From NCBI GenBank assembly GCA_047495785.1, contig JBLDXI010000009.1:4960001-5024000 (forward strand): a stretch of DNA of 64,000 nucleotides. The letters run 5' to 3'. Position 1 is the first letter of the stretch, and each line of letters begins with the position of its first letter. Shown piece by piece: positions 21,155 through 32,363 of the stretch. Made by a program: the position numbers and the translations under genes. This DNA is from Lepidodermella squamata. Taxonomy: Eukaryota; Gastrotricha. The notes below the pieces were generated by a model, which was given only the letters and a program-made list of their open reading frames with translations, searched no databases and was not told the origin of the DNA.

Positions 21155-23181
21155 GGCGATGAAATGAAGAAGTTTTGGCTTTGAAAAAACGAAAAATACA
21201 ATTATACTGAGTGCGGAAAACTGAAAATGTGGATGCAATTATTTAATTCATCGCTTTTTATTCCCTTCTTTCCTTCACTTCGTTTGTTCATCTGTCAAAG
21301 GCATCGTTTGAAGTCCTTCACGGCGTCAACTGCAGGCGTGTAAAAAACATGTTAGGTTTGATAATTATCAAGCGTGAAAATATACGGCCATCGAATTGTT
21401 TTATCTCCTATTTTATTTGCTTTGACTACATGCATTCAGCTTTCGAATGTACGCTGCCATACCGCATACCGCCAGATCACATGTTTTCCACCTCCAACAC
21501 AAATAATGCAGTAATTTTTCATCATGTGACATTGGCGCCACTTCTCCACTCATCTTCTTTCGGGCGTAATTTTTCGTCTACCGGTGAACCGATAGATTAA
21601 ACACATAATGCACCGAGCATTTTTCATCATATAATAAATTCTCATATAAGCGTATCTCCACGCTGTGAATCGCATCAACTCGGCGAAAACGGATAAAAAA
21701 TGAGATATGTTTGCTGAAAACCAGCATTTTTGAATGCCATTGTTCAGACGATGGCAACCTTGAGCTTTGGGGCTCTTTTCACGCGTGGTGCTGATTCGAA
21801 ATCTGATGATTGAGCATGCAGAGGGGCTAAAATACATGGCGGGAAACTGGCATGACACTCCTCGACGCGAATAGAAAATAGAAAAAAGTTGGTAAAACCA
21901 GTTGAAATGACGAAAATTATCGACCCAGTTACTATAAATCCGGGGAATTTCCGGTGAAAAGCAAAACCGACCATCTAAAGGAAAATCTTGCTCGTAATAA
22001 ATGACTTTTTATTGGATTTTGGATTTCTGCCCCATCGAGTCCGAGTTCGGAGCTTGAATCAGCTAGAAGGACTTTTCCTAAATCGGCGTGGTGAAATGAG
22101 CCAGGTTTTGAAATAAGAAACCTGCGAGGATTCCAGTAATGTAAAAAATTAGAAGCCAAGAATTGTCCAACAGCTCCTAAGAGTATTAAGCCATTTTTAG
22201 CTCATACTTTCCGTATAGAAAGTGAATAAAAATAACACAATTTAGTTAATTCGCCTGGCGTTGAGAGGCTGTTTGTTTTTTCTCTCCACGTCGGCAAAAC
22301 ACTTGAACGGAAGTGAAGGTTGTAAAACATTGTTGTTACACACATATTTTAAGCGCCTGCCAACCAGACCCACCGCAAATGTCGCTGCTTTTGTTGCGGC
22401 TGCTTAATTAACGCGCAAGAAATCTTGAAAACACACGCGCGTGAATGTTGTCGCTTTTTGCCGTAGTACTCTTGAGCTGCTGTTGTCACAAAAACACGTT
22501 ATTGTAACAAGACACCTGAGAGTTTCACAAGCAAGTTACTGCAGCGGCTGTTGTTAGGTTTCTGGCAAAAATAGGCACTGGAACGAATATTACGTAATCG
22601 AAACAAAAAATCAGCTTCACTTTGTTTGCATCTCGATTTCGAATTTCGTATCGCCATTTATCAAATTTGTCGTCTTCGAAAAATTTTCGTAAGAACTTTT
22701 TTACTGATACGCAGCGTGTCCCAGAATTGCGCAGCCATTTTGGCAAAAAAATTTCGAAATTCAACTATTTTATTTAATTAAACCTACCCAGAGAATATTC
22801 CAACTTTCATCCGCGATTTAACCAGAGAAATGACAAATTTACCGGAGAAAACCCGGAAAACCCCGATGGTAACTGGTTCGGTAATTTTCGGTATTTTACC
22901 CGGTTCGACCAAATTTCTCCGGAATTTTCATCCCATTAACAACTATTCTTGCGATTTTTTAATTTAATTTTTCTGGCCATTGATGTGACTTCGCCTGTCA
23001 TTTTAAAGTTTCTGAACCCTTTTCCGTGTATTTTCTTTGCTTGCGTTACTTATGGGACACGCTGTACGTCGCATCCAGATTTTTGTTTTTTAAATCCCAT
23101 CTTTCTCAATTTTGTTGTGAAGTTATATTTTCATGACGCCCAATTTATGTAGATGAATTCGGCGCTTAAAACAGGTTGAAA
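21155..23181. other. Two-kilobase spacer with weak coding hints
   Basis: Mostly AT-rich. At 21747-21974 (minus) an ATG directly after an acceptor-like CCTTTAG opens 75 codons with a strong membrane segment (see separate entry). Near 22820-22930 is a short imperfect palindrome with TTACCGGAGAAA and TTTCTCCGGAA. Confidence 0.35.
21747..21974 (-). CDS. Possible first exon of an unknown type II membrane protein
   Basis: MVGFAFHRKFPGFIVTGSII begins a 75-codon frame with one hydrophobic segment (residues about 11-34) and a polar stem, like the start of a type II membrane protein. The ATG follows TTTAG directly, as trans-spliced starts do. About 100 bp further on the same strand an AG-preceded frame reads with coding-like composition (KHISFFIRFRRVDAIHSVE and onward) but ends in a stop. 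I could not connect the two in phase. It may be a decaying gene. Confidence 0.22.
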
Positions 23182-25476
23182 ATGTTTCGAAGTTTACTTA
23201 CCTGGCTGATTCTATCAGTATATTTATCGCAAAAATCATCCGCTGCTATTTACGGTGAAAAGTGTTATCGAAATTCAGATTGCAAGGTTGCATTATTTAA
23301 GCTTTTTCCTCAACAAATTCGAAAAAATTAAATTCAACAGAATTTGCTGACCTATTGCAAAATAGTCTCGCCGTCGTGTGGCGCTGGCACTTGTGTATGC
23401 CTGCCCGGGTTCTCGCTCGAGGCGGCTCAGTGTAAACAGGTGAAAACCTACGGCGATAGCTGCGATCCGAACGATGCTTCAACGGCATGCACGGCGCTTG
23501 ACAACCTGGACTGCTCTACGATCACCAAAAAATGCGACTGTACGCCTGGCTATCGGTACGGTCCAACGGGCATCGATTCGTTCGGCTGCATCCCGGAAAT
23601 GATGAATGTCACGCGAGATCTCAAGTGCTACGACAACATTCAGTGTTTGTTCGGCATGCAGTGCCTTGACAACGTTTGCAAGTGCCAGGTTTGATTTAAA
23701 AATTATATTATATATTATTCAAAATTTTGAGTTCAATTTGTTGAGAAAATTTAATAAAAAAATTAAACAAAAAAATAAAAAAGAATAAAAAAATTGTGGC
23801 AGCGGTGGGATTCGAACCCACGCCCCCGAAGAGACTGGTGCCTTAAACCAGCGCCTTAGACCGCTCGGCCACGCTACCTTCGTGATTAATGCGTTGAATA
23901 ATTCCGCCATACTCGGCATCTCTCCATTGTTTGCATGATAGATGAGTTATAGCGCTAATGAATTAAACCAAAACTCGCACTACACAGGAAGCTTGCTTGA
24001 GAACTTATTTTTGGTGCTAGTCCTTTGCTCTTCCGGATAACGTTAGAAATGTTGATTGCTCGTCTAGCTTGATAAGTACCTAAGTAATACTTTTCTTAAA
24101 CCATCTTTCGAGTTAATTAAAGAATTTTTTATTCCATGAAATCAACTCGGAAAACATCTGTCAAAACTCAGCAATTTATCTAACTCTTTTTTTGCACATA
24201 TTATGGGACTAAAATTAGCGCACGAACCAAATTTTCTCGAGAAGCCCAGAGCCGCCTTAGCAATAATCACCGTTTTTTTTTAATATTTATTTAGGTTTGG
24301 CAAAAACCAAGCGGGCCTTACGCTTGTGTTGATCGGGTTTTGAACGATACCTGTGTAACTGATGCGAACTGCTCGGCAGTCGCCAATGCTACGTGTGACA
24401 CTTTCAGCAGCACGTGCCAGTGCTCGCCGAACACGCGCCTTCAGACGTGGATGAACGAGTTCGGCGAGGTGAAGAAGCTCTGCTTCCCAGTGCCGATCGA
24501 GCCGCCGCGCACGCAGGTGTTCAACCGCAGCTCGGAGGCTCTTCAGTCAACAACTAATAATTATCTAGGCGCTGAGTTGCAGAACTGTAACGTATGGCCG
24601 TCGAGAGGGCCGCTGTTCCCGTGCCGCATGCCGTACATGTGCACGTTCTGCGAAACCAATCGCACGATATGCGCAGGTGAGAATCGTCGGAATTCGAACA
24701 TACATTATTTTTCATTTTGGACCATATGGCCCAAAATTGTCAATTTGTTATTTGAGGCAAAAAATTTCATTTTGCTGCGCCTCGAAGCCTTCTTGAGACA
24801 ATTTTGAATATGGCGCAAAATTTCAGAATTTACCTAATTAGCAGGCTACATTTTTTGATTTTTAGTTTTTTTTTAACTTGATCAATGTTGAAACTTTCTC
24901 AACTTTTTAGTTTTTATTTTATTTTTTATTTTATTATAACGCAGTGATACCCTCATGTAATTATATAAATTCTATATTTAGGTTTCCCATACTGCTGGTA
25001 AATCTGAAAAATCACTGATTTTTTTAATATATATTGAAAATCGCTCTGCAAAACTAAAGCATAAAAATATTGTTATGGAAAAGAAACTCCTAACTAAAAA
25101 ACTAGATGTTCGGGAAATTTAGTGCTGGAACCGTAAGGTAATGCTGTGAATGGCACACCCATTTTTCGCGGCCAAAAAAGCTGATAGTAAATTGCCGGCA
25201 TTTTCTACGATTATTTTATGTTATTTCATGTCTATGGTGAAATGAGTAGTACGGAGAATTTAATACGATTTCCTGCCATTTTCATTTTTGAACCTCTTTT
25301 TGTGTTTTCCAGTGCCGAAAGCCGACTTCATGATGTCTGGAGCAATGTCCCACCTTCCAAATGCGATAAAACTCGCGATTTCCGTCATGACAGCCACAGT
25401 TTTACATAGCCTGAATCGCCAACACCATGGATGGTTCCGCCATTTCACAAATATTTTTGCATTTATTTTACGATGA
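23182..25476 (+). CDS. EB-module (EGF-like) extracellular protein
   Basis: Four exons, join(23182..23286,23341..23688,24295..24676,25313..25476), 332 aa; introns of 54, 606 and 636 bp in phases 0, 0 and 1. Signal peptide MFRSLLTWLILSVYLSQKSSA, then three or so Cys-rich repeats of the EB type: CGAGTCVCLPGFS, CSTITKKCDCTPGY, CLFGMQCLDNVCKC, CDTFSSTCQCSPN. A fourth region (PFRCMPYMCTFC-like) is Cys-paired. Exon 4 ends with a hydrophobic stretch (AIKLAISVMTATVL) followed by a basic tail, so it may be membrane- or GPI-attached. EB modules are common in nematode surface proteins. Substrate or partner unknown. Intron 2 contains a tRNA gene on the opposite strand. Confidence 0.85.
23797..23878 (-). 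tRNA. tRNA-Leu (anticodon AAG)
   Basis: 82 nt on the minus strand with a 7-bp acceptor stem (GGTAGCG with CGCTGCC, one T-G pair) and discriminator A; the D arm has GGCCGAGCGGTCTAAGG, the anticodon loop TTAAGGC between CTGGT and ACCAG, a class II variable arm (TCTCTTCGGGGGC) and TTCGAATCC in the T arm. A run of T residues follows at 23796 and below on the minus strand, a pol III terminator. It closely resembles animal tRNA-Leu(AAG). It sits antisense inside intron 2 of the EB-module gene. Confidence 0.95.
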
Positions 25477-25945
25477 AACAGCAAAAATAAATAAATCCAA
25501 ATTTTGCTCAATTTTTCATTTTTTTATTACAAAATTGTGTCAGTTTAATAGAAAAATCATCGGTAAACACAATAATGACTCGGAAGCGAGAGAAAATTAA
25601 TCACGAAAATATTTATAGCAAAAAGAAATCAATCAATGACGAAAATCACGGAATAAATTGAAAGATGATGATTGGAATAGTTTAATACAGTAGTTACCAG
25701 ACAAGAGAATGAAGAACAGCCGATAAAATATCGCAACACATTCGAAAAATCGATGATTCACCAAGTTTACTAAAATTCAAAAGTATTCCTATAAATTTGA
25801 ATAAATTTGAAAATTCACCGAAATATAACTGTTTGATGAATCATCGATAAATTCAAACTACTGCATACAAGAGATCACTAGCAGGCATATTTTCAAGTGA
25901 ATTTCCATCTTCGAATTTGCTGAATCGACTGAAAATTAAAAAACA
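25477..25945. other. Convergent spacer
   Basis: Non-coding AT-rich DNA between the 3' ends of the EB-module gene (+) and Rab32-like gene 1 (-). Confidence 0.4.
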
Positions 25946-26848
25946 CTAGCAAATTGGACATTTCTTTTCCTCATCCTTCTCGCCAATCATACGCCGAGCT
26001 TCACTCGATAACGATAGGGTGATAGTCGATGTTTCTTGCACCGGCCCGCCCGGGTAGCTATTCGGCGGCCGGGCGTGAGCCCCATTCGCTGTCAAAGACG
26101 GCACAATCAACATTCGCTGCTCTAAGCCTCTCAACCGCTCTAAAATGTGATCAGCTAAATACTCAATCGACTCATCTAGCCGCGTGTTCTGCTTAACACT
26201 CGTCTCTGCCCAGCCGATAAACAAGCCGGAATTACAGAATTGCTCAACTCTTTCACTCGGGATAGCTCTATGCCGTAAATCAGCCTTATTCGCGACTAGT
26301 AGACACGGTATTTTCTCGCCATCAGCCATTCGACACTTCTCGTCGATATCCGCCTTCCAATGAGCGGCGCCGTCGAATGACCGTTCTTGCGTTAGGTCGA
26401 ACATGACAATGGCGCCGTGGGCGTCGCGGTAGAAAACACGGGTCATCGCTCGAAATCGGTCCTGGCCGGCGATGTCCCACAGTTGGAGGTTCAGGGTGAG
26501 GTCCTCGCGCCATCTTATCGATTTTTGAGCAAAATCTACGCCGAATGTCTCCATGTACTCGGCGCGAAATATTCCGTTAACGTATCGATTAATCAGTGTC
26601 GTTTTTCCAACAGCTAGTTACAACAAATTCGTAAAATTCCAAAAACAATGAATTTTGAACTTACTTGGGTCTCCGACTACGATTATTTTCAAAGCTTTGA
26701 CTTTAGGCGGGGGTGCATCTGGGGCGATAGGCGAGGCGTTGAGTCGTTCTCGAGAAATACTCCTCGAAACTGAGAAAGACGAATTTCTGCCTGGAACAGC
26801 AACAGGAATCGAGTGTTGAGGCGATGGAGTTTCTGAGTCTTCCGACAT
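25946..26848 (-). CDS. Rab32/38-like small GTPase, copy 1
   Basis: Two exons, complement(join(25946..26612,26665..26848)) with the acceptor AG at 26614-26615; about 283 aa. The intron splits the P-loop, restored as GDPTVGKTT. Switch II reads WDIAGQDRFRAMTRVFYRDA, the Rab32/38 form with MTRV(F/Y)Y instead of the usual sequence; the base-binding motifs are NKADL and ETSVK. A Ser/Pro-rich 50-residue N-terminal extension precedes the G domain, as in Rab32 types. The C-terminus ends KKCPIC, with cysteines for prenylation in an unusual C-x-x-C arrangement rather than CC or CxC. Rab32/38 (GLO-1 in C. elegans) directs cargo to lysosome-related organelles; this role is by family. It lies 195 bp downstream of copy 2. 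The exon 2 border may be off by one base. Confidence 0.92.
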
Positions 26849-26880
26849 AATTAATATATAATCCTACAGAAATAATTTAT
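26849..26880 (-). promoter_or_regulatory. Acceptor-like site before Rab32-like copy 1
   Basis: On the minus strand TTATTTCTGTAG (AG at 26865-26864) precedes the ATG at 26848 by 15 bases. With the upstream paralogue ending at 27044 this fits an internal trans-splice site of a two-gene operon (inference). Confidence 0.35.
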
Positions 26881-27043
26881 TTAATACAATTTTTGATTGA
26901 AAGCAACACTAAAAACAAAAAGTAAATCGTCCGAGGAATCAATTTTGTCAAGCACCGGGAATACATGAGATCGATGAATAATACAAAATAAAATCGACAT
27001 TTATAATTTTGACAAGGCACGTTTAAATATGAAAGGCGGAATC

Positions 27044-27857
27044 TCAGCAGCAATCTGATTTTGCAGCTTTTTTATCGTTCTTTTCAACAGTCATCGTAGT
27101 ATTTTTCTCGGGTACACCAAGACGAATGACACTATTACTATCCCTAGGTCGGCCAACCGGGGTAATCCGGTCGCTTTGAAACGACTTGCCACCCGCGATA
27201 TCAACAGCTGAAGATGATTCTGCGAAAGATAATCGCTGTAGAATGTGTTCAAGCAGGAACATCACGGAATCTTCGACGAAGACATTTTGTTTAACACTAG
27301 TCTCAGCCCAGCCAATGAAACCAGCGCGATTGCCTAGTTGCTCAATTCGCTCTTGACTAACATCGCGAATTCGCAAGTCACTTTTATTTGCAAGTAAGAG
27401 GCAAGGAATGGGAGAGCCGTCTAACAAGCGGCACTTGGCATCAATATCGGCTTTCCATTTCGCAGCACCGTCAAAAGTTTTCGAATTGGTCAGATCAAAT
27501 AATACTATAGCGCCATGAGCATCACGATAATATACTCTGGTCATGCTAGCGAATCGATCTTGTCCAGCTAAATCCCACATCTTAAAAAAATAAATGGAGT
27601 AAACAATTCAGATGAAACTGTTTAGGTAGTTATTAACGAACTTGTAGGTTCAAGCCTAAATCTTCCGTATCGCTGTGCCATTCAACGTATTTTTGAGCAA
27701 AATCAACACCGACAGTCATTTTATAGTCGTCGAGAAACACGCCATTGACATATCTGTGCATGAATGCAGTCTTACCAACACTAGAGTCACCCACTAAGAG
27801 TATTTTCAATGTTCGCGTGATTCTTGGGGGCTTTTTAGACTCGTTGCTTGCTGCCAT
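27044..27857 (-). CDS. Rab32/38-like small GTPase, copy 2
   Basis: Two exons, complement(join(27044..27580,27642..27857)), 250 aa; 61-bp intron in phase 0 before MWDLAGQDRF. The ATG chosen begins MAASNESKKPPRITRTLKIL; the frame extends upstream to 27899 without an ATG. P-loop GDSSVGKTA, switch II WDLAGQDRFASMTRVYYRDA, NKSDL, ETSVK. The C-terminus DCC is a standard double-geranylgeranylation signal. The intron differs in place from that of copy 1 (after switch I rather than in the P-loop), so the pair either diverged long ago or exchanged introns. Same predicted organelle-traffic role. Confidence 0.93.
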
Positions 27858-30800
27858 GGCAGTTTCCAATAAGTATCGCTCGTGAGCTGAATAAGCCAAT
27901 TTGAAGCAAAAAACGAACCTTATGCCCTACATAATGGCATAGAAACATAGAAATATGGAAATAGAAATATGGATAGAAATAAGGAATGAAACTTAGAGGA
28001 AAACTTAGAGGAAAGACCAGTATTGCCTACAGGATATGAGTTGGATGTTCTTCATGAGATAGGTAGGAGATAGGTAACAAAAGATCTCAGCTTATGACAG
28101 GGGAAGATAAGTAACAGATAACTCGCCCCTCGCCCGTCGCCTCCAGTTATGCTTAGCTTGTTAGACGGAAAGCTTTTTTCCCTAAAAAATTAGTAATTAG
28201 TAAAATGATCGATGCATCGATCGGGTTTCGACAGATACAATTTCGGCCTCGTTTACTCGTCCTTGGTCCAGCAACACGAGTAGTCCGTCCAACCGACCAA
28301 CAGGTGGCGGCAGAAAAACCATGCTCCTTCAGCTGATTACAGATAACCCTCGATAAAACCAATAATTTTTATAAAATATAATTATTTGAATAAAATTATA
28401 ATGAGAAAAGATATAAAACAAAATAATGTATATTATTAATTAAAAAACGTCAAAATGATGAGTATGAAATTTGAATTTTTGTTGCCGCGGACATCGGTTT
28501 TTTTCAACGGGCCGTTGGGTTTTTTGCCGTTATGGCCGCTTTTGTGAGGCATGAGCTCGCACTGAGCTGCAACTCACGTGCGGCTTATACGGATTACACT
28601 AACGAGTGCTATTTGTTTCATTTTCTTGTTTTTTCTGAACTTTTGCATCAGACTGAGACGAGCAGACAACTAACAAAATGTTGAGCATTTGATGTTCATG
28701 TCTTCCTGCTGGCTTGACGTGTTTAAAACTTTGAACTTTTATCACTCGTAAAACTGTCGGTTTCGTTCAGATTTTAAATCTCAGCAGATGCTTCTTTGTA
28801 ATTCTCTAGTCCCAAGCATTAAGCATTTGGCGAAGAATGTGTGTGTTGCTATGGGCTATGTCGTATCTGCTACAAACCCGGCCTGTACTTATGTGTTCTT
28901 AGTCATACTTATCGTCATCTTCCGTGTTTCATGTTGAATGACACATATATACCTTTTTAACCTATTGAGATGTTCTTTCTTTACTGTTTACTGCTATTGA
29001 GGGGCATAACATTTGAAACTTATACTTTTTACTGCATTTACTCAGTGCTCATTAGTGCTCCTGCAGTCTTTCACCAATTAAATGTTGAGTTGTCTGTTTG
29101 CAGTCGGTTACGAGAAATATCAAATATCGTATTCGATTGAAATTGTATGGTGTCTACTGTCTTTTTAGCAGATGATGTTTATTGGTTCCGCTTTAGTGGG
29201 AAATTTCAATAAGAAAGCTTTAAGAGCCCTTTAACCCTTGAATTTTGTATGAGCAAGCATTATTCGCATTCTTGTGAACATAGATTGCATTTGCATATGA
29301 GAGCATTGCCAAGAAAAGGGCTCATATTTTTCACATCAATAGGAGAGTTGCGCAATAATAAACAAGCGCAGATGCTTCTTTCAAAAAAAGAAAAAATTCA
29401 ATCCTGAAAATCAATTTTTCGGCATGCGTCTCATATGTAAATGTTTGAAGCGTCATTTTGTTACTAGATATGAGTAATACCAACGCTGTATCACTTGACA
29501 CTGTGCACTTATCCCTAGAAACATAACAATTGGCAGCGGAAACGTATTTTTTACGCCTTCTGTGATCGTTGCATTTGGTAAATTGCCGATGCTCATAAGA
29601 TTGGAACAGATTCCCTTTCTCTCGATATTAGCAATAGTTTGCACCTTCAAGCTCAATATTTATTTTTATCAGTCAAGTGCTACCATTATAAATCACCTTA
29701 ATTCAATCATGATTAGTTCATACTTTTTAGTGTCTTAAATCTTGTGACAAATTGCAATACTGTTATTCGGCTGGAATGTGATAATATGCGTTTTAGCCTT
29801 TAGTTCTTTTGCAAAATATTAAGCCAGAAAATTGGTTAATGCCGAGATGGGCCCGTTAAATAATGCGATGTTTATTCTTTAGTGCCTTGATTCGCCCTGT
29901 TCAATGTTGTGAAATTACTCGTCTTATTCAGGGTTTCTTGTTTTATCAGAATAGCAGTCGTTGCCTTGTCTAATTTGTCGACCTATCCCTAATTATTTAT
30001 GGTCCAAGTTTTCGGCGAACTTGAAAGCATTAAGTAACGCGGTATTGAATAGTGCTTATTCATCATTCATAGCGCGCGCACTACTGTTTACCGGATAATA
30101 CTTGCTCATTTCAGATGAATGATTAGTCAGCGAGGAATGTCACTTGTGTACTGGCATGCGTAATTCACTGCATTAATTGACTCATGCTGCTGCCTGGGGT
30201 TGCTTTTTAGCGACCTGATTTGCACCGAATTTCATCTCAATTTTTCAAGTGCTTACTTGCTATCGATTTGTTGTTACTTACATTTCGCCTTTATCCGCCG
30301 CTATTATTTCTGGGCTGTGCAGAAGACGCTAGTGCAAACAAAAAGCGTGAGATTATCTCGGCCCAATCCATACTTATTAATTACTAGAACAAAACGCGGT
30401 GCAGCGGAGTGAAATAAAATGTAACCACAAACTCAGGTAAGGTATAATATCACTGGCTATAATCTACACAGCGCGCTAACCGGAAGTGACAAAGACCATT
30501 GTCGCCTTTCATTTCAAAGCTTGTTTGTTGTTTATATTATTTTATAGACGTGCCTTTTTGTTTGCAATATAGTAGTAAATTCTTGGCGAAAACAACCGCA
30601 CAAGCGTGAATAATACTACTGTGTTTTCGCATTCATTCTATCCCCACCCGCCGCTAATTTCTTTCTCGTCATTATCGCATTAGTAGTTTTATCTCATTGG
30701 CTGATATTATAGAGAAAAAATATCGGGAGTGCTGTTTTATCTCACCTTTTCGTTAGGTAGGTAGGTATATAACCAAACCCTGTATCGCGTTACGTTTCGA

Positions 30801-32363
30801 CGAGATGGATGCGGCCGCTGATCATCTTTTGGCTATATCGAGTGTTATTATAATAAGTTGGACCGCCGGCGTATGTTTGGAGGTATTTAGCGGCGTTGGT
30901 ATAGTACCGGCGTAGAAAATGTAATTTCGCCTCGCCATATGCTGTGCGGTAAACAGGCGGATATTACCAGCAGTAGTACCAGAATTTATGTCGGAAATTT
31001 CTCGACCTAACCACCAGTGCTTGTTTGTTTGTTGTGTTGGGCGTGTCGACAGGCTGCTGCTGCTGCTGCTGCAGCTTCAACCACCGGAAAGAATAGCCCT
31101 AATACCTATTACGTGCTATGAAATGAACGCCTATAACTTGGGGCAAGTGCGGCTTAATAGGCGCGTAATCCCCGCGATGAAGTGGTTCATCAAGAGGTTA
31201 TGTAATAGCCGGACCGGGCCCGGCTCGATTTCATCCGCGACCAACCAGCATCTGGTGCTGTTTGCGCGCTCTTTCCAGCAGCAGCAAATATGTGACATGT
31301 AGAGCAAACAAACGGCGGCGGTGGCGGTGTGGTTTTTGTGGTCACCCATATCTATCATCTGTCTGTCATTCATTCACTTATCACATTGTCCATCCATCTA
31401 TCGGCACGCTGCAGCCGCGCGACATTCATTGTCGTCGTCGGAATTTGCAGCGTGTTCGCCGCCGCCGCCATTTCGCTGTTATTGTTTTCTCTGCAGTTTT
31501 CGTAAAAGCGGTTTTGTTGATCTGTGATTTTTATATTTTTGCCGCAAATATTTTCCTAGGCATTTAACGCGCGCCGAATTTCCGGAAAAATACTCCCTTT
31601 TTTATAGATTATATACTTGCGAGAATCCATTTTTAAATCGTATCTACTTAATTTTCTAGAATTTTTTGAAAAGATTATTGATACTAGATTCTTTTATATA
31701 GTTATGATTTTTACTGGAACTGACTTTGATAGAGTTGATATACTAATTGCCAGAATGTATCGGCGTAACCAAATTTGGCTGATGCTCGGTCGAATTTCTA
31801 TTATTAGCCTCAAAGCAAAAATTAGGAAAAAATAGAATTGGGCCTGGTATAGAAAATCGCGAACGAATTTGTTGGATTTTATGTAGATTTATTGCAAGAA
31901 ATCCCGGAACATACAACAAGTTTTTTAGATGAGCAAATATTAAAAATTTCGTAGTACCTGAAATGATACGAATTTTGTTTAAGCATTCCCGTGATTTTTC
32001 TTCAGAGACTATCTATGAGACTACCGTCTTGCTATAAATTGAATAACTCTGATAATGGGTTTCAAAGTAATTTTTGAGTAAACTTACTGAAAATGTGCTG
32101 TTTAAGGTTTTCGCAACAGTTCTTTGTGCGAAAGGTTTGAAATTTAGCCTGCCATTTATTTTCTGTTTAATCTGCTATTTCAATGAAGAATTTTTCTCCA
32201 GCAATTTAATTCTAAATTTTATTGTAATATTTTCTGATTATTGCTAGGTTGTTATTGTTTTTGTTGTTAAAAGCCGCTGAAAGCGCTCACATTTTTTGCT
32301 GAATTTTGTTTTGTTTAATCGATAACCTCGAATTCATCATCAACCGATCAACTTTTGCTCACA
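27858..32363. other. 4.5-kb gene-poor region upstream of LASP
   Basis: No gene recognised. 27930-28010 has short tandem repeats (AGAAATATGGA and AACTTAGAGGAA units). From about 30700 to 31570 GC content rises and simple repeats appear (GTAG at 30757-30772, CTG at 31052-31077, GCC at 31459-31470); this may be the promoter and 5' untranslated exon of LASP, whose ATG lies 0.8 kb further. Open frames such as 30988-31302 lack any domain. Confidence 0.4.
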
